Assembly (NCBI RefSeq): GCF_006539565.1
Contig: NZ_BJNG01000001.1
Coordinates: forward strand, 186,001 to 250,000
Source of the DNA: Pseudonocardia hydrocarbonoxydans
GTDB lineage: Bacteria > Actinomycetota > Actinomycetes > Mycobacteriales > Pseudonocardiaceae
Length of the DNA: 64,000 bases
Direction of reading: 5' to 3'
Both the position numbers and the translations under genes were made by a program. The stretch's first letter is position 1, and each line of letters starts with the position of its first letter. The notes under the pieces were generated by a model. It made no database searches. It was not told the DNA's origin and saw only the letters and a program-made list of their open reading frames with translations. Positions 21,966 to 31,137 of this stretch are shown here, one piece after another.

Positions 21966-23183
21966 TCAGGCCGCGGGGATGAGGCCGTTCGGGTTCAGCA
22001 CGTACTTCTTGGCCGCGCCCGCGTCGAACTCCTGGTAGCCGCGCGGGGCGTCGTCGAGGGAGAGCACCTCGGCGTTCACCGCGTCGGCGATGTGGGCCTT
22101 GTCGTGCAGGATGCTCATCATCAGGCCGCGGTTGTACTTCAGGACCGGGCACTGGCCGGTGTGCAGCGAGTGGCTCTTGGCCCAGCCCAGTCCCAGGCGC
22201 ACCTTGAGGGTGCCCTGCTTGGCGTCGTCGTCGCCCGCGCCGGGGTCGCCGGTGACGTAGAGCCCGGGGATGCCCAGCGAACCGCCCGCGCGGGTCAGCG
22301 TCATGATCGAGTTGAGGACCGCGGCCGGCTGCTCACCCGCCCCGGCGCCGTGCCCGGTGGCCTCGAAGCCCACGGCGTCGACCGCGCAGTCCACCTCGTT
22401 CGTGCCCAAGATCTGGCCGACCTGGTCCTCCAGCGTGGCGTCCGCGGAGACGTCGACGGTCTCGCAGCCGAACGAGCGGGCCTGCGCGAGCCGGTCGGCG
22501 TTGAGGTCCCCGACGATGACGACGGCCGCGCCGAGCAGGTGCGCCGAGTACGCCGCCGCCAGCCCGACCGGGCCCGCGCCCGCGATGTAGACGGTGGAGC
22601 CGGTCGTCACGCCCGCGGTGTAGGCGCCGTGGTAGCCGGTGGGGAAGATGTCCGAGAGCATCGTCAGGTCGAGGATCTTCTCCAGCGCCTGGTCGCGGTC
22701 GGGGAACTTCAGCAGGTTGAAGTCGGCGAAGGGCACCATGACGTACTCGGCCTGGCCGCCCTCCCAGCCGCCCATGTCGACGTAGCCGTAGGCCGAGCCG
22801 GCCCGGCCGGGGTTGACGTTGGTGCAGATGCCGGTCTGGCCCTCGCGGCAGTTGCGGCAGCGCCCGCAGGCGATGTTGAACGGCACCGAGCAGATGTCGC
22901 CGACGTCGAGGAACTGCACGTCGCTGCCCTTCTCCACCACCTCGCCGGTGATCTCGTGGCCCAGGGTCTGCCCGGGCGGTGCGTCGGTACGACCGCGGAC
23001 CATGTGCTGGTCGGAGCCGCAGATGTTGGTCGAGACCGTCCGCAGGATCACGGCGTGCTCGGCCTTGCGCGTCATGCCCATGGCCTCGGCCACCTCGGCC
23101 GGGACCTCCAGCTTCGGGGCGTCGTGGTCCTCGACCGCGACGACTCCCGGCTCCTTGTAGACGACGATCCTGTTGCCACCCAT
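21966..23183 (-). CDS. fdhA: Glutathione-independent formaldehyde dehydrogenase
   Basis: 405-residue zinc-dependent medium-chain dehydrogenase of the glutathione-independent FdhA (Pseudomonas putida) type, which oxidises formaldehyde to formate with NAD+. Motifs: catalytic-zinc ligands in STNICGSDQHMVRGR and LGHEITGEVV; structural-zinc cysteines in CGRCRNCREGQTGIC; nucleotide loop AGAGPVGLAAA. The length and the inserted GRAGSAYGYVDMGGWEGGQAEY segment are diagnostic for this subgroup. GAGGAGG lies ten bases before the ATG. Formate dehydrogenase genes occur at 52-57 kb. Confidence 0.92.
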   Translation of the reverse strand: MGGNRIVVYKEPGVVAVEDHDAPKLEVPAEVAEAMGMTRKAEHAVILRTVSTNICGSDQHMVRGRTDAPPGQTLGHEITGEVVEKGSDVQFLDVGDICSVPFNIACGRCRNCREGQTGICTNVNPGRAGSAYGYVDMGGWEGGQAEYVMVPFADFNLLKFPDRDQALEKILDLTMLSDIFPTGYHGAYTAGVTTGSTVYIAGAGPVGLAAAYSAHLLGAAVVIVGDLNADRLAQARSFGCETVDVSADATLEDQVGQILGTNEVDCAVDAVGFEATGHGAGAGEQPAAVLNSIMTLTRAGGSLGIPGLYVTGDPGAGDDDAKQGTLKVRLGLGWAKSHSLHTGQCPVLKYNRGLMMSILHDKAHIADAVNAEVLSLDDAPRGYQEFDAGAAKKYVLNPNGLIPAA

Positions 23184-23243
23184 GCATTCCTCCTCATACG
23201 TCCGTGGGAGTCGACTACCCGGGGGACGGATGGGGCGAAACGG

Positions 23244-24647
23244 TCAGCGCCCGTAGGTGGGCTGGGTCTGCGGGTTGAACACGTCGAAGACCACGTCCTG
23301 CGCCCCCGCGATCGTCGCGTCGTCGACGGCGAGCACGTCGAGACCCTTCTGGATGTCGGAGGAGAAGACGTGGCCGTTGTACCAGTACGCCGACCACGAG
23401 CCGCCCAGCGTCAGCTCCGTGGTCGAGAGCGGCCCGCGCTCCCAGAACCCGATCTCGACGGGGTTCGCGGAGTCGGTGAAGTCCCACACCGAGACCCCGC
23501 CCTGGTACCAGGCCTGCACCATGACGTCGCGGCCCGGGACCGGGATCAGCGAGCCGTTGTGCGCGACGCAGTTCTCCTGCTCGGTCTGCAGCCGGGGGAT
23601 CTTGAAGTAGCTGCGGAACTCCAGCTGCCCGTCGACGATGTCGTAGATCCCGTCCGCGCCCCGCAGCGGGCCGACGTCGGCGGTGCAGGTGGCCGCGCTG
23701 CCGCCGCCGAGCTCGTCGGTGAACACGACCTTGGTGGCGTCGTCGTTGAACGTGGCGCTGTGCCAGAACGCGAAGTTCGTGTCGTCGCGTACCCGCTCGA
23801 TCACCTCCGGGTTCTCGCGGTCGGAGATGTCCATCAGCACGCCGTCGCCCATGCAGGCGCCCGCCGCGAGGTTCTTCGCCGGGTAGACGGTGATGTCGTG
23901 GCACCCGGTGGTGGTGTCGCTGCCGGGGCCGGGGTTGCCGCCGTCGGGGAACAGCACCGGCTCGGCGACGACCGCCGCGGCGGCCGGGTCGGCCAGCGGC
24001 ACCTCGACGATCGAGATCCGGTCGTGCGGCGGCAGGCAGCCGAGCAGCTCCGGGGCGGGGGCGTAGGAGGAGACGTAGAGGTAGACCGACTCGCCCGCGG
24101 TGTCCGGGACGAGCGTGTGGGTGTGCGAACCGCAGGCCGTGGCCACCGAGGTCACGTAGGCCGGGTTCGCCGGGTCGGACACGTCGAAGACCTTGATCCC
24201 CTCCCAGTAGGGGAGCTGCCCCTGGTTCTGCGGGACCGCCGAGCACGTGTCGTCGCTCCAGCGGGAGTCGGTGGACAGGAACAGCAGGTCCCCGCTCACC
24301 GACACGTCGTTCTGCGAACCCGGGCACAGCACCTGGCTGACCACCCGCGGCGCGGCCGGGTCGGCCACGTCGTAGACGACGAACCCGTCGTAGTTCCCGA
24401 CGTAGGCGAGGTCGCCGGAGAAGGCGATGTCCGTGCCGTAGGAGGACTCCCCGGTGAACGGCTCCTGCTTGGGCAGGTTCGCGACCTGCGTCACGTTGTC
24501 GCTGCTCACGATCTCGTCGACGGCGGGCCCGACCGGTGGCGGCGCGGGCGGGCCGGCTGCGGCGGTCCCCGGCGCGGCCACCGCCAGCGCCAGCGACACG
24601 GTGGCCGCCAGCGCGGCCCCCAGCACGGTCCGTACGCGTGCGCGCAT
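23244..24647 (-). CDS. Secreted LVIVD beta-propeller repeat protein
   Basis: 467 residues. An N-terminal signal peptide (about residues 1-31, cleaved near TAAAG) is followed by repeated blades of the LVIVD type, each with a pattern such as GDLAYVGNYDGFVVYDVADP or IKVFDVSDPANP. Six or more blades suggest a secreted beta-propeller. The enzymatic role, if any, is unknown. Several cysteines suggest disulfides outside the cell. ATG at 24647 is preceded by GGGGGA. The gene is divergent from the DUF305 lipoprotein, 145 bases away. Confidence 0.85.
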   Translation of the reverse strand: MRARVRTVLGAALAATVSLALAVAAPGTAAAGPPAPPPVGPAVDEIVSSDNVTQVANLPKQEPFTGESSYGTDIAFSGDLAYVGNYDGFVVYDVADPAAPRVVSQVLCPGSQNDVSVSGDLLFLSTDSRWSDDTCSAVPQNQGQLPYWEGIKVFDVSDPANPAYVTSVATACGSHTHTLVPDTAGESVYLYVSSYAPAPELLGCLPPHDRISIVEVPLADPAAAAVVAEPVLFPDGGNPGPGSDTTTGCHDITVYPAKNLAAGACMGDGVLMDISDRENPEVIERVRDDTNFAFWHSATFNDDATKVVFTDELGGGSAATCTADVGPLRGADGIYDIVDGQLEFRSYFKIPRLQTEQENCVAHNGSLIPVPGRDVMVQAWYQGGVSVWDFTDSANPVEIGFWERGPLSTTELTLGGSWSAYWYNGHVFSSDIQKGLDVLAVDDATIAGAQDVVFDVFNPQTQPTYGR

Positions 24648-24779
24648 CGTCGATCGTCCCCCGGACGGCTCAGCGGCGGGCCCCCCGACGTGCCCCCCGA
24701 CCACCCCGCACTGTGCCAAGGAGGTCGGCCACGACCGAACCCCCACGCGCGAGGACCACCCGTCCGGAGCAGTGCGGGG

Positions 24780-24785
24780 TACCGT
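24780..24785 (+). promoter_or_regulatory. Candidate -10 element for a leaderless DUF305 transcript
   Basis: TACCGT (TANNNT) ends seven bases before the ATG at 24793, which would place the transcript start at or next to the start codon. No ribosome site is visible before that ATG, as expected for a leaderless gene. Confidence 0.4.
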
Positions 24786-24792
24786 CGGTGTC

Positions 24793-25392
24793 ATGCGCCG
24801 TGCCCTGCCGACCGTCGCGCTGATGGTGGCGCTGGCCGGTTGCGCGGCCGCGCCGCCGGGCCCCTCGGTGATCGTGCCGGGAGCGCCGGGGGAGCCCGCC
24901 CGGGTCGTGGACGGGGCGGAGGCGGCGCAGCGCCGCTCGCCGGTCCCGGTGTCGCCCGCCGACGTCGAGTTCGCCGCCCGGATGGTCCCGCACCACCGGC
25001 AGGCCCTGGAACTCGCGGCGCTCGCCCCGGACCGGGCCGCCGACCCCGGGGTGCGGGCCGTGGCCGAGCGGATCGCCGCCGTCCAGGGACCCGAGATCGC
25101 CGTGCTGGAGTCCTGGCTCGCCCGGCACGGCGGCGCGCACCTCCCGCACGCCGACCACGCGGCGATGCCGGGCATGGCCACCCCCGCCCAGCGCGACGAG
25201 CTGGCCGCCGCCGACGGCCCGGGGTTCGACGCGCTGTTCGTCGCCCTGATGATCGCCCATCACGAGGGCGCGCTGGAGATGGCGGCGCAGGTGCGCTCGT
25301 CCGGCACCGACCTCACCATCGCCGAGTTCGCCGACGGCGTGGTCGCCACCCAGAGCGCGGACATCGACCGCTTGCGCGGCCTGCTCCGCTGA
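24793..25392 (+). CDS. DUF305 family lipoprotein
   Basis: 199 residues. A short signal with lipobox ALAGC (Cys about residue 17) predicts a lipoprotein on the outer face of the membrane. The rest is a DUF305 domain with its two paired-histidine helices, MVPHHRQALELA and MIAHHEGALEMA; this four-helix, ferritin-like fold is often linked to copper or other metal handling, but no function is proven. ATG at 24793 lacks a ribosome site and may be leaderless. It lies upstream of the iron transporter operon, 91 bases away. Confidence 0.9.
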   Translation: MRRALPTVALMVALAGCAAAPPGPSVIVPGAPGEPARVVDGAEAAQRRSPVPVSPADVEFAARMVPHHRQALELAALAPDRAADPGVRAVAERIAAVQGPEIAVLESWLARHGGAHLPHADHAAMPGMATPAQRDELAAADGPGFDALFVALMIAHHEGALEMAAQVRSSGTDLTIAEFADGVVATQSADIDRLRGLLR

Positions 25393-25443
25393 CCCGCGGT
25401 CCCGGCCCGGATCGTGGGACGGGGCATCGACGTGGTTCCCGAC

Positions 25444-25462
25444 TCAGGTTAGCCTGCGCTCA
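25444..25462 (+). promoter_or_regulatory. IdeR/DtxR-like iron box
   Basis: Matches the consensus TTAGGTTAGCCTAACCTAA at 14 of 19 positions, with an exact AGGTTAGCCT core, 22 bases upstream of the iron-binding protein gene start. IdeR/DtxR with Fe2+ would repress the operon here. The downstream function (iron uptake) supports the site independently. Confidence 0.8.
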
Positions 25463-25483
25463 ACTTCGGGAAAGGGACCTTCA

Positions 25484-26539
25484 GTGCAACGACGAGACAA
25501 GCACGTGATCCGGGCGGTCGCCCTGGTGGCGGCGGGCGCCGCGTTGGTCGCCTGCGGAGGTGCCCCCGCGACGGCGCCGGCCGAGCAGACCGCGGACGGC
25601 GACGGCGTGCTGACGATCTACTCGGGACGCAACGAGGACCTGGTCGGGCCCCTGATCGCCCAGCTCGAGGCGGCCGTCGGCACCCCGGTCGAGGTCCGCT
25701 ACGGCAGCACCGGAGAGATGGCCGCACAGCTGCTGGAGGAGGGCGCCGACTCGCCGGCCGACCTGTTCTTCGCCCAGGACGCCGGTGCGCTGGGCGCGGT
25801 GTCGGAGGCCGGGCTGCTGGCCCCGCTGCCCGCCGACGTCCTCGAACCCGCGCTGGAGAGCTACCGGGCCACCGACTCCACCTGGGTCGCCACCTCGGCG
25901 CGCGCCCGGGTCGTCGCCTACAACACCGACCTGGTGCCCGCGGCCGACCTGCCCACCTCGCTCGACGCCCTGCTCGACCCGCGCTGGGCCGGCCAGATCG
26001 GCATCGCGCCGTCCAACGCGTCGTGGCTGTCGTTCGTCACCGGGCTCCGGCTGATCCGCGGCGAGGACGGCGCCCGCCAGTGGCTCACCGCGTTCGCCGC
26101 CACGAACCCGCAGACCTTCGAGGGCAACGGCAACATCGTCGACGCGGTCGCGGCCGGCACGATCCAGCTCGGGCTGGTCAACCACTACTACCTCTACCAG
26201 GACCTCGCCGAGGTCGACGCCGCCACCTACCCGGTGCGCAACCACTTCGTCGCCAACGACCCGCTGGGCCTGGTCAACGTCGCGGGCGTCGGCGTCACCG
26301 CGGCGGCCGACGACCCCGGGCCCGCGCTGGAGGCGGTGCGCTTCCTGCTCTCCGCGGAGGCCCAGCAGTACCTCGTCGACTCGACCGCCGAGTACCCGGT
26401 GATCGACGGCATCACCCCGGAGCGCCAGGACGTCGACCTCGCGCCGCTGGACAGCCTCGCCGCACCGGACGTCGAGCTGGCCGACCTGTCGTCGCTGGCC
26501 GAGACCGAGACGCTGCTGCAGGAGGTCGGGCTCCTGTGA
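25484..26539 (+). CDS. Iron(III) ABC transporter substrate-binding lipoprotein
   Basis: 351 residues, FbpA-like class. A signal with a lipobox at ALVACGG anchors it outside the membrane. VLTIYSGRNEDLVGPLI begins the mature fold, and LGLVNHYYLYQ carries the Tyr-Tyr pair that ligates Fe3+ in FbpA proteins. GTG at 25484 is preceded by AAAGGGA. It is followed 13 bases later by its permease and then its ATPase, with an iron box upstream. It delivers ferric iron, possibly chelated, to the permease. Confidence 0.92.
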   Translation: MQRRDKHVIRAVALVAAGAALVACGGAPATAPAEQTADGDGVLTIYSGRNEDLVGPLIAQLEAAVGTPVEVRYGSTGEMAAQLLEEGADSPADLFFAQDAGALGAVSEAGLLAPLPADVLEPALESYRATDSTWVATSARARVVAYNTDLVPAADLPTSLDALLDPRWAGQIGIAPSNASWLSFVTGLRLIRGEDGARQWLTAFAATNPQTFEGNGNIVDAVAAGTIQLGLVNHYYLYQDLAEVDAATYPVRNHFVANDPLGLVNVAGVGVTAAADDPGPALEAVRFLLSAEAQQYLVDSTAEYPVIDGITPERQDVDLAPLDSLAAPDVELADLSSLAETETLLQEVGLL

Positions 26540-26552
26540 GGTCGGTGACGCC

Positions 26553-28136
26553 GTGACCTCGGTGGTGCAGCGCCCGGTCCCCACCACGGCCGGGCCCGCC
26601 GCCCCGACCGGGCCCGTCGCCCGGTCGCGGCGGGGCCGGGCGCCCGCGCTGCTGGTCGGGTGGGGCTCGGTGGCCGGTGTCGTCGCGCTCGTCCCGCTGG
26701 TCTACCTCGTCGTGCGGGCGCTGGAGAACGGGCCCGGGCTGTTCGTCACGGTGCTCGGGCGGCCGCGCACGCTGGAGCTGCTCGCCTCCAGCGTCCTGCT
26801 CGCCGGGTCGGTCACCGCGGTGTGCGTGGTCGTCGGGTCGCTCGCGGCCTGGCTGGTCGTGCGCACCGACCTCCCGGGGCGGCGCGTGCTCGCGGTGCTG
26901 TTCGCGCTGCCGCTGGCCGTGCCGTCCTACGTCGCGGGGTTCACCTGGATCTCCGAGTGGCCGGCGTCCGCCGGGTTCTGGGGGGCGTTCGGCGTGCTCG
27001 CGGCCGTCAGCTTCCCCTACGTGTACCTGCCGGTGGTCGGCGCGCTGCGGGCGGCCGACGGCGGGATGGAGGACGTGGCGCGCTCGCTGGGGCACGGCCC
27101 GGCGCGCGTGCTGCTCGGCGTCACGCTGCGGCAGGCGTGGCCCGCCGCCACCGCGGGCGGCCTGCTGGCGGCCCTCTACGTGCTCAGCGACTTCGGCGCG
27201 GTGTCGCTGATGCGCTACGACACCTTCACGCTCGGGATCTACACCAGCTACCGCGGCACGTTCGACCGCACGCCCGCCGCGGTGCTGGGCTGCGTGCTCG
27301 TCGCCCTGGCCGCGCTGGTCACCCTCGGCGAGGCCCGGGCCCGCGGGAGGGCCGCCCACCGGGTCGCCCGCGGCGCGGCCCGGCCGGCCGCGCCGGTGCG
27401 GCTGGGCGGCGCGCGGCTGCCGTGGCTCGCGTTCTCCGGGCTGGTCGTGGGGGTCTCGCTCGGCATCCCCGCGTGGAGCCTCACGCACTGGATGATCGTC
27501 GGGTCGTCGCTGGGGCTCGACCTGCCCGACCTCGGGGCGGCCGCCCTGGTCACCCTGCAGGTCGCGGCACTCGGGGCCCTGCTGACGACCGTCCTCGCGA
27601 TCCCCGTCGGGGTGCTGGCCGCGCGCTACCGCGGCCGCGCCACCGCCGCGCTGGAGACCTCCACCTACATCGCGCACGCGCTGCCCGGCATCACCGTCGG
27701 GCTCGCGCTGGTGTTCCTGGGCATCCGGCTGCTCCCGGGCATCTACCAGGAGACCCCGCTGCTCGTGCTGGCCTACGCGGTGCTGTTCCTGCCGCTTGCC
27801 GTCGGGTCGATCCGGGCGGCCGTCGCGGCCACCCCGGCGCGGCTGGAGGAGGTGTCGCGCTCGCTGGGCCACGGCCGGGTCGCGACCCTGGCCCGGGTCA
27901 CGGTCCCGCTCGCCGCGCCCGGCGTCGCCGCGGGTGCCGCACTGGTGTTCCTCACCGTGGCCAAGGAGCTGCCCGCCACCCTGCTCCTGCGCCCCACCGG
28001 CGACGACACGCTCGCCATCCGGCTCTGGACCCACACGGGCGCCGGCCAGTACGCCGCCGCCGCCCCCTATGCGATCCTGCTCGTCGTGCTCGCCGCCGTC
28101 CCCGTCCTGCTGCTCGACCGGGCCGTGCGCCGGTGA
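26553..28136 (+). CDS. Iron ABC transporter permease (two fused membrane domains)
   Basis: 527 residues, FbpB type: two homologous halves in one chain, about twelve membrane segments. Each half has the coupling-helix (EAA) loop: VARSLGHGPARVLLGVTLRQ in the first and VSRSLGHGRVATLARVTVPL in the second. It passes Fe3+ from the binding protein into the cell with energy from the downstream ATPase. The GTG start follows the binding-protein stop by 13 bases; the stop overlaps the ATPase start (GTGA). Confidence 0.93.
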   Translation: MTSVVQRPVPTTAGPAAPTGPVARSRRGRAPALLVGWGSVAGVVALVPLVYLVVRALENGPGLFVTVLGRPRTLELLASSVLLAGSVTAVCVVVGSLAAWLVVRTDLPGRRVLAVLFALPLAVPSYVAGFTWISEWPASAGFWGAFGVLAAVSFPYVYLPVVGALRAADGGMEDVARSLGHGPARVLLGVTLRQAWPAATAGGLLAALYVLSDFGAVSLMRYDTFTLGIYTSYRGTFDRTPAAVLGCVLVALAALVTLGEARARGRAAHRVARGAARPAAPVRLGGARLPWLAFSGLVVGVSLGIPAWSLTHWMIVGSSLGLDLPDLGAAALVTLQVAALGALLTTVLAIPVGVLAARYRGRATAALETSTYIAHALPGITVGLALVFLGIRLLPGIYQETPLLVLAYAVLFLPLAVGSIRAAVAATPARLEEVSRSLGHGRVATLARVTVPLAAPGVAAGAALVFLTVAKELPATLLLRPTGDDTLAIRLWTHTGAGQYAAAAPYAILLVVLAAVPVLLLDRAVRR

Positions 28137-29152
28137 CGCCGGCGCTGGTCGTCACCGGGGCATGGGCGTCCTACCCCGGCACCCCCGTCCTGCACGGGAT
28201 CGACCTGACGGTGGACGCGGGGGAGCTGGTGGCCGTCCTCGGCGGGTCGGGCTGCGGCAAGACCACCCTGCTGCGGGCCATCGCCGGGTTCCACCCGCTC
28301 GACGGCGGCACCGTCGAGCTCGCCGGGCGGCTCGTCGCCGGGCCGGGGGTCGACGTCGCCCCCGAGCGTCGCGGCGTGGGCCTGGTGCCGCAGGACGGCG
28401 CGCTGTTCGGGCACCTCAGCGTGGCCGCCAACGTCGGGTTCGGGCTCGGCCGCGCGGCGCGCCGCTCCGGGCGCGTCGAGGAGATGCTGGAGCTGGTCGG
28501 GCTGCCCGGGTACGGCCCGCGCCGCCCGGCGGAGCTCTCCGGCGGCCAGCAGCAGCGCGTCGCGCTGGCCCGCGCGCTCGCCCCGGCGCCCGCGCTGGTG
28601 CTGCTCGACGAGCCGTTCACCGCGCTCGACGCCGGGCTGCGCGCCGAGGTCCGCGAGCAGGTGTGCACGGCACTGCGCGCGGCGGGCGCGGCGGCCGTCC
28701 TCGTCACCCACGACCAGCAGGAGGCGCTCGGCGCGGCCGACCGCGTCGCCGTCCTCGTGGCGGGCCGGGTCGTGCAGGCGGGCGCGCCGCACGAGCTGTA
28801 CCGGACCCCGGTCGACCTCGACGTCGGCACGTTCGTCGGCGAGGCCGTCGTGCTCGCGGCGCAGGTGCACGGCGGCCGGGCCGACACCGCGCTGGGCCGC
28901 CTCGACGTCGACGGGCCGGACGGGCCGGGACGCGTCCTGCTGCGCCCCGAGCAGCTCCGGCTGCGCGACGGGGTGGCGGCCACCGTCCGCGAGGTGATCT
29001 TCCACGGGCACGACTCGACGGTGCTGGTGGAGCACGGCGGCTCGGTCCTGCGCTGCCGCACCGCCGACGGCGACCTGCCGGCGGTGGGGCAGCGCGTCGA
29101 CGTGGAGGTGGCCGGTCCGGTGCTGTTCTACCCGTCCTCAGGGCAGCAGTAG
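28133..29152 (+). CDS. Iron ABC transporter ATP-binding protein
   Basis: 339 residues, FbpC/PotA-like. Walker A GGSGCGKTT, signature LSGGQQQR, Walker B VLLDEPFTALD and H-loop VTHDQQEA are all intact. A C-terminal TOBE-like regulatory part (about residues 255-339) is present. GTG at 28133 overlaps the permease stop. Its last 15 bases overlap the convergent quinone oxidoreductase gene. Confidence 0.93.
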   Translation: MTPALVVTGAWASYPGTPVLHGIDLTVDAGELVAVLGGSGCGKTTLLRAIAGFHPLDGGTVELAGRLVAGPGVDVAPERRGVGLVPQDGALFGHLSVAANVGFGLGRAARRSGRVEEMLELVGLPGYGPRRPAELSGGQQQRVALARALAPAPALVLLDEPFTALDAGLRAEVREQVCTALRAAGAAAVLVTHDQQEALGAADRVAVLVAGRVVQAGAPHELYRTPVDLDVGTFVGEAVVLAAQVHGGRADTALGRLDVDGPDGPGRVLLRPEQLRLRDGVAATVREVIFHGHDSTVLVEHGGSVLRCRTADGDLPAVGQRVDVEVAGPVLFYPSSGQQ

Positions 29153-30109
29153 GACCTTCCCGGTCGTGCGGCGGGCCTGCAGGTCCTCGTGGGCGGTGCG
29201 GGCGTCGGCCAGGGGGTAGCGGTGCCCGATGCGGACGTCGAGGGTGCCGTCGGCGACGGCGGCGTACACCGCAGCGGCCCGCGCCCGCAGCGCCTCCGGG
29301 GTGGGCACGTGGTGGAACAGCGTCGGGCGGGTGAGGAACAGCGACCCGCCGCGGTTGAGCCGCTGCGGGTCGACCGGCGGCACCGGGCCGCTGGCCGCGC
29401 CGAACAGGACGAGCATCCCGCGCACGCGCAGGGAGTCGAGGCTGGCGTCGAAGGTGGTCTTCCCGACGCTGTCGTAGACCACGGCGACGCCGGTGCCGCC
29501 GGTGAGGGCGCGCACGTCGCCCGCGAGGTCGTCGGTCTCGGTGTAGCGGATCACCTCCGCCGCGCCCGCGCCGCGGGCCAGCTCCTCCTTCTCCGGCGTG
29601 GAGACGGTGCCGATCACCCGGGCGCCCTTCGCCGTCGCGAGCTGGGTGAGCAGCAGGCCGACGCCGCCCGCCGCGGCGTGCACGAGCACGTCGTCACCGG
29701 CCTGGACGGGGTAGGTGTCGTGCACGAGGAAGTGGGCCGTCATGCCCTGCAGCAGCGCGCCGACCGCCACGTCGTCGGCCACCCCGTCGGGCACCGGGAC
29801 CGCCTTCGCCGCCTCGACGACGACGAGCTCGGCGTAGCTGCCCAGCTGCTCGCACCAGGCCACCCGGTCGCCGACGGCGACGTCCTCGACGCCCGCGCCC
29901 AGCGCCCGGACCCGCCCGGCGCCCTCCATCCCCGGCACGTAGGGCAGGGTCATCGGGTAGATGCCCTCGCGCTGGTAGGTGTCGATGAAGTTGACGCCCG
30001 CCGCCGCGACCTCGACGAGGATCTGGCCGGGGCCGGGAGCCGGGTCGTCGAGCTCGGTGGGGGTCAGGACGTCGGGGCCGCCGGCCTCGGTGATCTGGAT
30101 CGCGCGCAC
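29138..30109 (-). CDS. qor: NADPH:quinone oxidoreductase (zeta-crystallin type)
   Basis: 323-residue zinc-free medium-chain reductase. N-terminal VRAIQITEAGGPDVL, GVNFIDTYQREGIYP and the nucleotide-binding VHAAAGGVGLLLTQLA are typical of quinone oxidoreductases, which reduce quinones with NADPH. No structural-zinc cysteines are seen. Position next to ctaA agrees with Rv1454c-Rv1456c. Converges on, and overlaps by 15 bases, the iron ATPase gene. Confidence 0.92.
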   Translation of the reverse strand: MRAIQITEAGGPDVLTPTELDDPAPGPGQILVEVAAAGVNFIDTYQREGIYPMTLPYVPGMEGAGRVRALGAGVEDVAVGDRVAWCEQLGSYAELVVVEAAKAVPVPDGVADDVAVGALLQGMTAHFLVHDTYPVQAGDDVLVHAAAGGVGLLLTQLATAKGARVIGTVSTPEKEELARGAGAAEVIRYTETDDLAGDVRALTGGTGVAVVYDSVGKTTFDASLDSLRVRGMLVLFGAASGPVPPVDPQRLNRGGSLFLTRPTLFHHVPTPEALRARAAAVYAAVADGTLDVRIGHRYPLADARTAHEDLQARRTTGKVLLLP

Positions 30110-30116
30110 GGCCAGA

Positions 30117-31067
30117 TCATGGCCCGGTGAGGGCCGGTCGCGCATCCCGGGTGTCCACCGGGGCGCCGGTGCGCGCGACGGTGCCGAACCACAGCGTCGC
30201 GGCCGCGGCCGTGACCAGCCCGGCGCCCAGCACGTGCAGCACCACCAGCACCTCCGGGACGCCGACGGCGTACTGCACGCCGCCGAGCACCCCCTGGGCC
30301 AGCACCACGGCGACCAGCACCCGGAACCGGCGCACCAGCGCGGCGGGGGCCGCGACCGCGTGCAGGGCGAACCCGAGCCCGACCAGCAGTCCGAGGTAGC
30401 CGAAGAGCAGCTCGGCGTGCAGCTGGGCCATGGGCTCCACCCCGAGCCCCAGCCGCGGGGTCTCGGCGTCACCGGCGTGCGGCCCGGCCGCGGTGACGAG
30501 CGTGCCGGCCACGAGCACCGCGGCCAGCAGCACCGAGGCGACGCCGACGAGCGTGCGGATCGGGCGGGGCACCAGGAGCCGCGCCGGGCCGTCGCCCTCG
30601 CCGGTGGCGAGGACGAGCGCCGCGGAGAGCCAGACCAGCCCGGCCGACACCATGAAGTGCAGGGCCACCCCGCCCCACGCCAGGTCGGTGAGGACCGTGA
30701 CGCCCCCGATCACGGCCTGGGCGACGATCCCGGCCGGCATCACCGCGGCCAGCAGCGTCAGCCGCCTGCGCCGGGGCCGGGTGCCCAGTGCGGCGAGCAG
30801 GACCAGCCCGGCCACCAGGACCAGCACGAACGTCAGCAGCCGGTTGCCGAACTCCACCCACTGGTGCAGCGGCGCCACGTCGGCGTTCGAGACCGGCACC
30901 ATGCTGCCGGGAAAGCACTCCGGCCACCCCGGGCAGCCCAGCCCGGAGCCGGTGACCCGCACCGTCACCCCGGTGACCATGATCCCGACCTGCGCCACCA
31001 GGTTCGCGACCGCGAGCCTGCGCAGGGTGGTGGCCGAGGTGACGGGAAGCCGGTCGAGAAGACTCAC
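30117..31067 (-). CDS. ctaA: Heme A synthase
   Basis: CtaA/COX15, 316 residues, oxidises heme O to heme A for cytochrome aa3 oxidase. Eight membrane segments in two four-helix bundles; heme-ligand histidines are visible in PLHQWVEFGNR, VALHFMVS, LHAELLFGYLG and VLHVLGAG. The external loop has the paired cysteines GLGCPGWPECF. GTG at 31067 is preceded by a G-rich stretch. The promoter side (31068-31348) is occupied by palindromic repeats. Partner gene ctaB is at 19869. Confidence 0.94.
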   Translation of the reverse strand: MSLLDRLPVTSATTLRRLAVANLVAQVGIMVTGVTVRVTGSGLGCPGWPECFPGSMVPVSNADVAPLHQWVEFGNRLLTFVLVLVAGLVLLAALGTRPRRRRLTLLAAVMPAGIVAQAVIGGVTVLTDLAWGGVALHFMVSAGLVWLSAALVLATGEGDGPARLLVPRPIRTLVGVASVLLAAVLVAGTLVTAAGPHAGDAETPRLGLGVEPMAQLHAELLFGYLGLLVGLGFALHAVAAPAALVRRFRVLVAVVLAQGVLGGVQYAVGVPEVLVVLHVLGAGLVTAAAATLWFGTVARTGAPVDTRDARPALTGP

Positions 31068-31137
31068 CCCCCGATCGTATGCCGCCCTGCCCCACCCCCA
31101 CCCGCCCGCTCACCCCGTCGCACCCCCCTCGTGGCCG

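Noticed and set aside
20919-25508. A 1529-codon plus-strand frame over several genes
   Set aside because: It runs antisense through formaldehyde dehydrogenase and the LVIVD gene and out of frame through others; no coherent protein.
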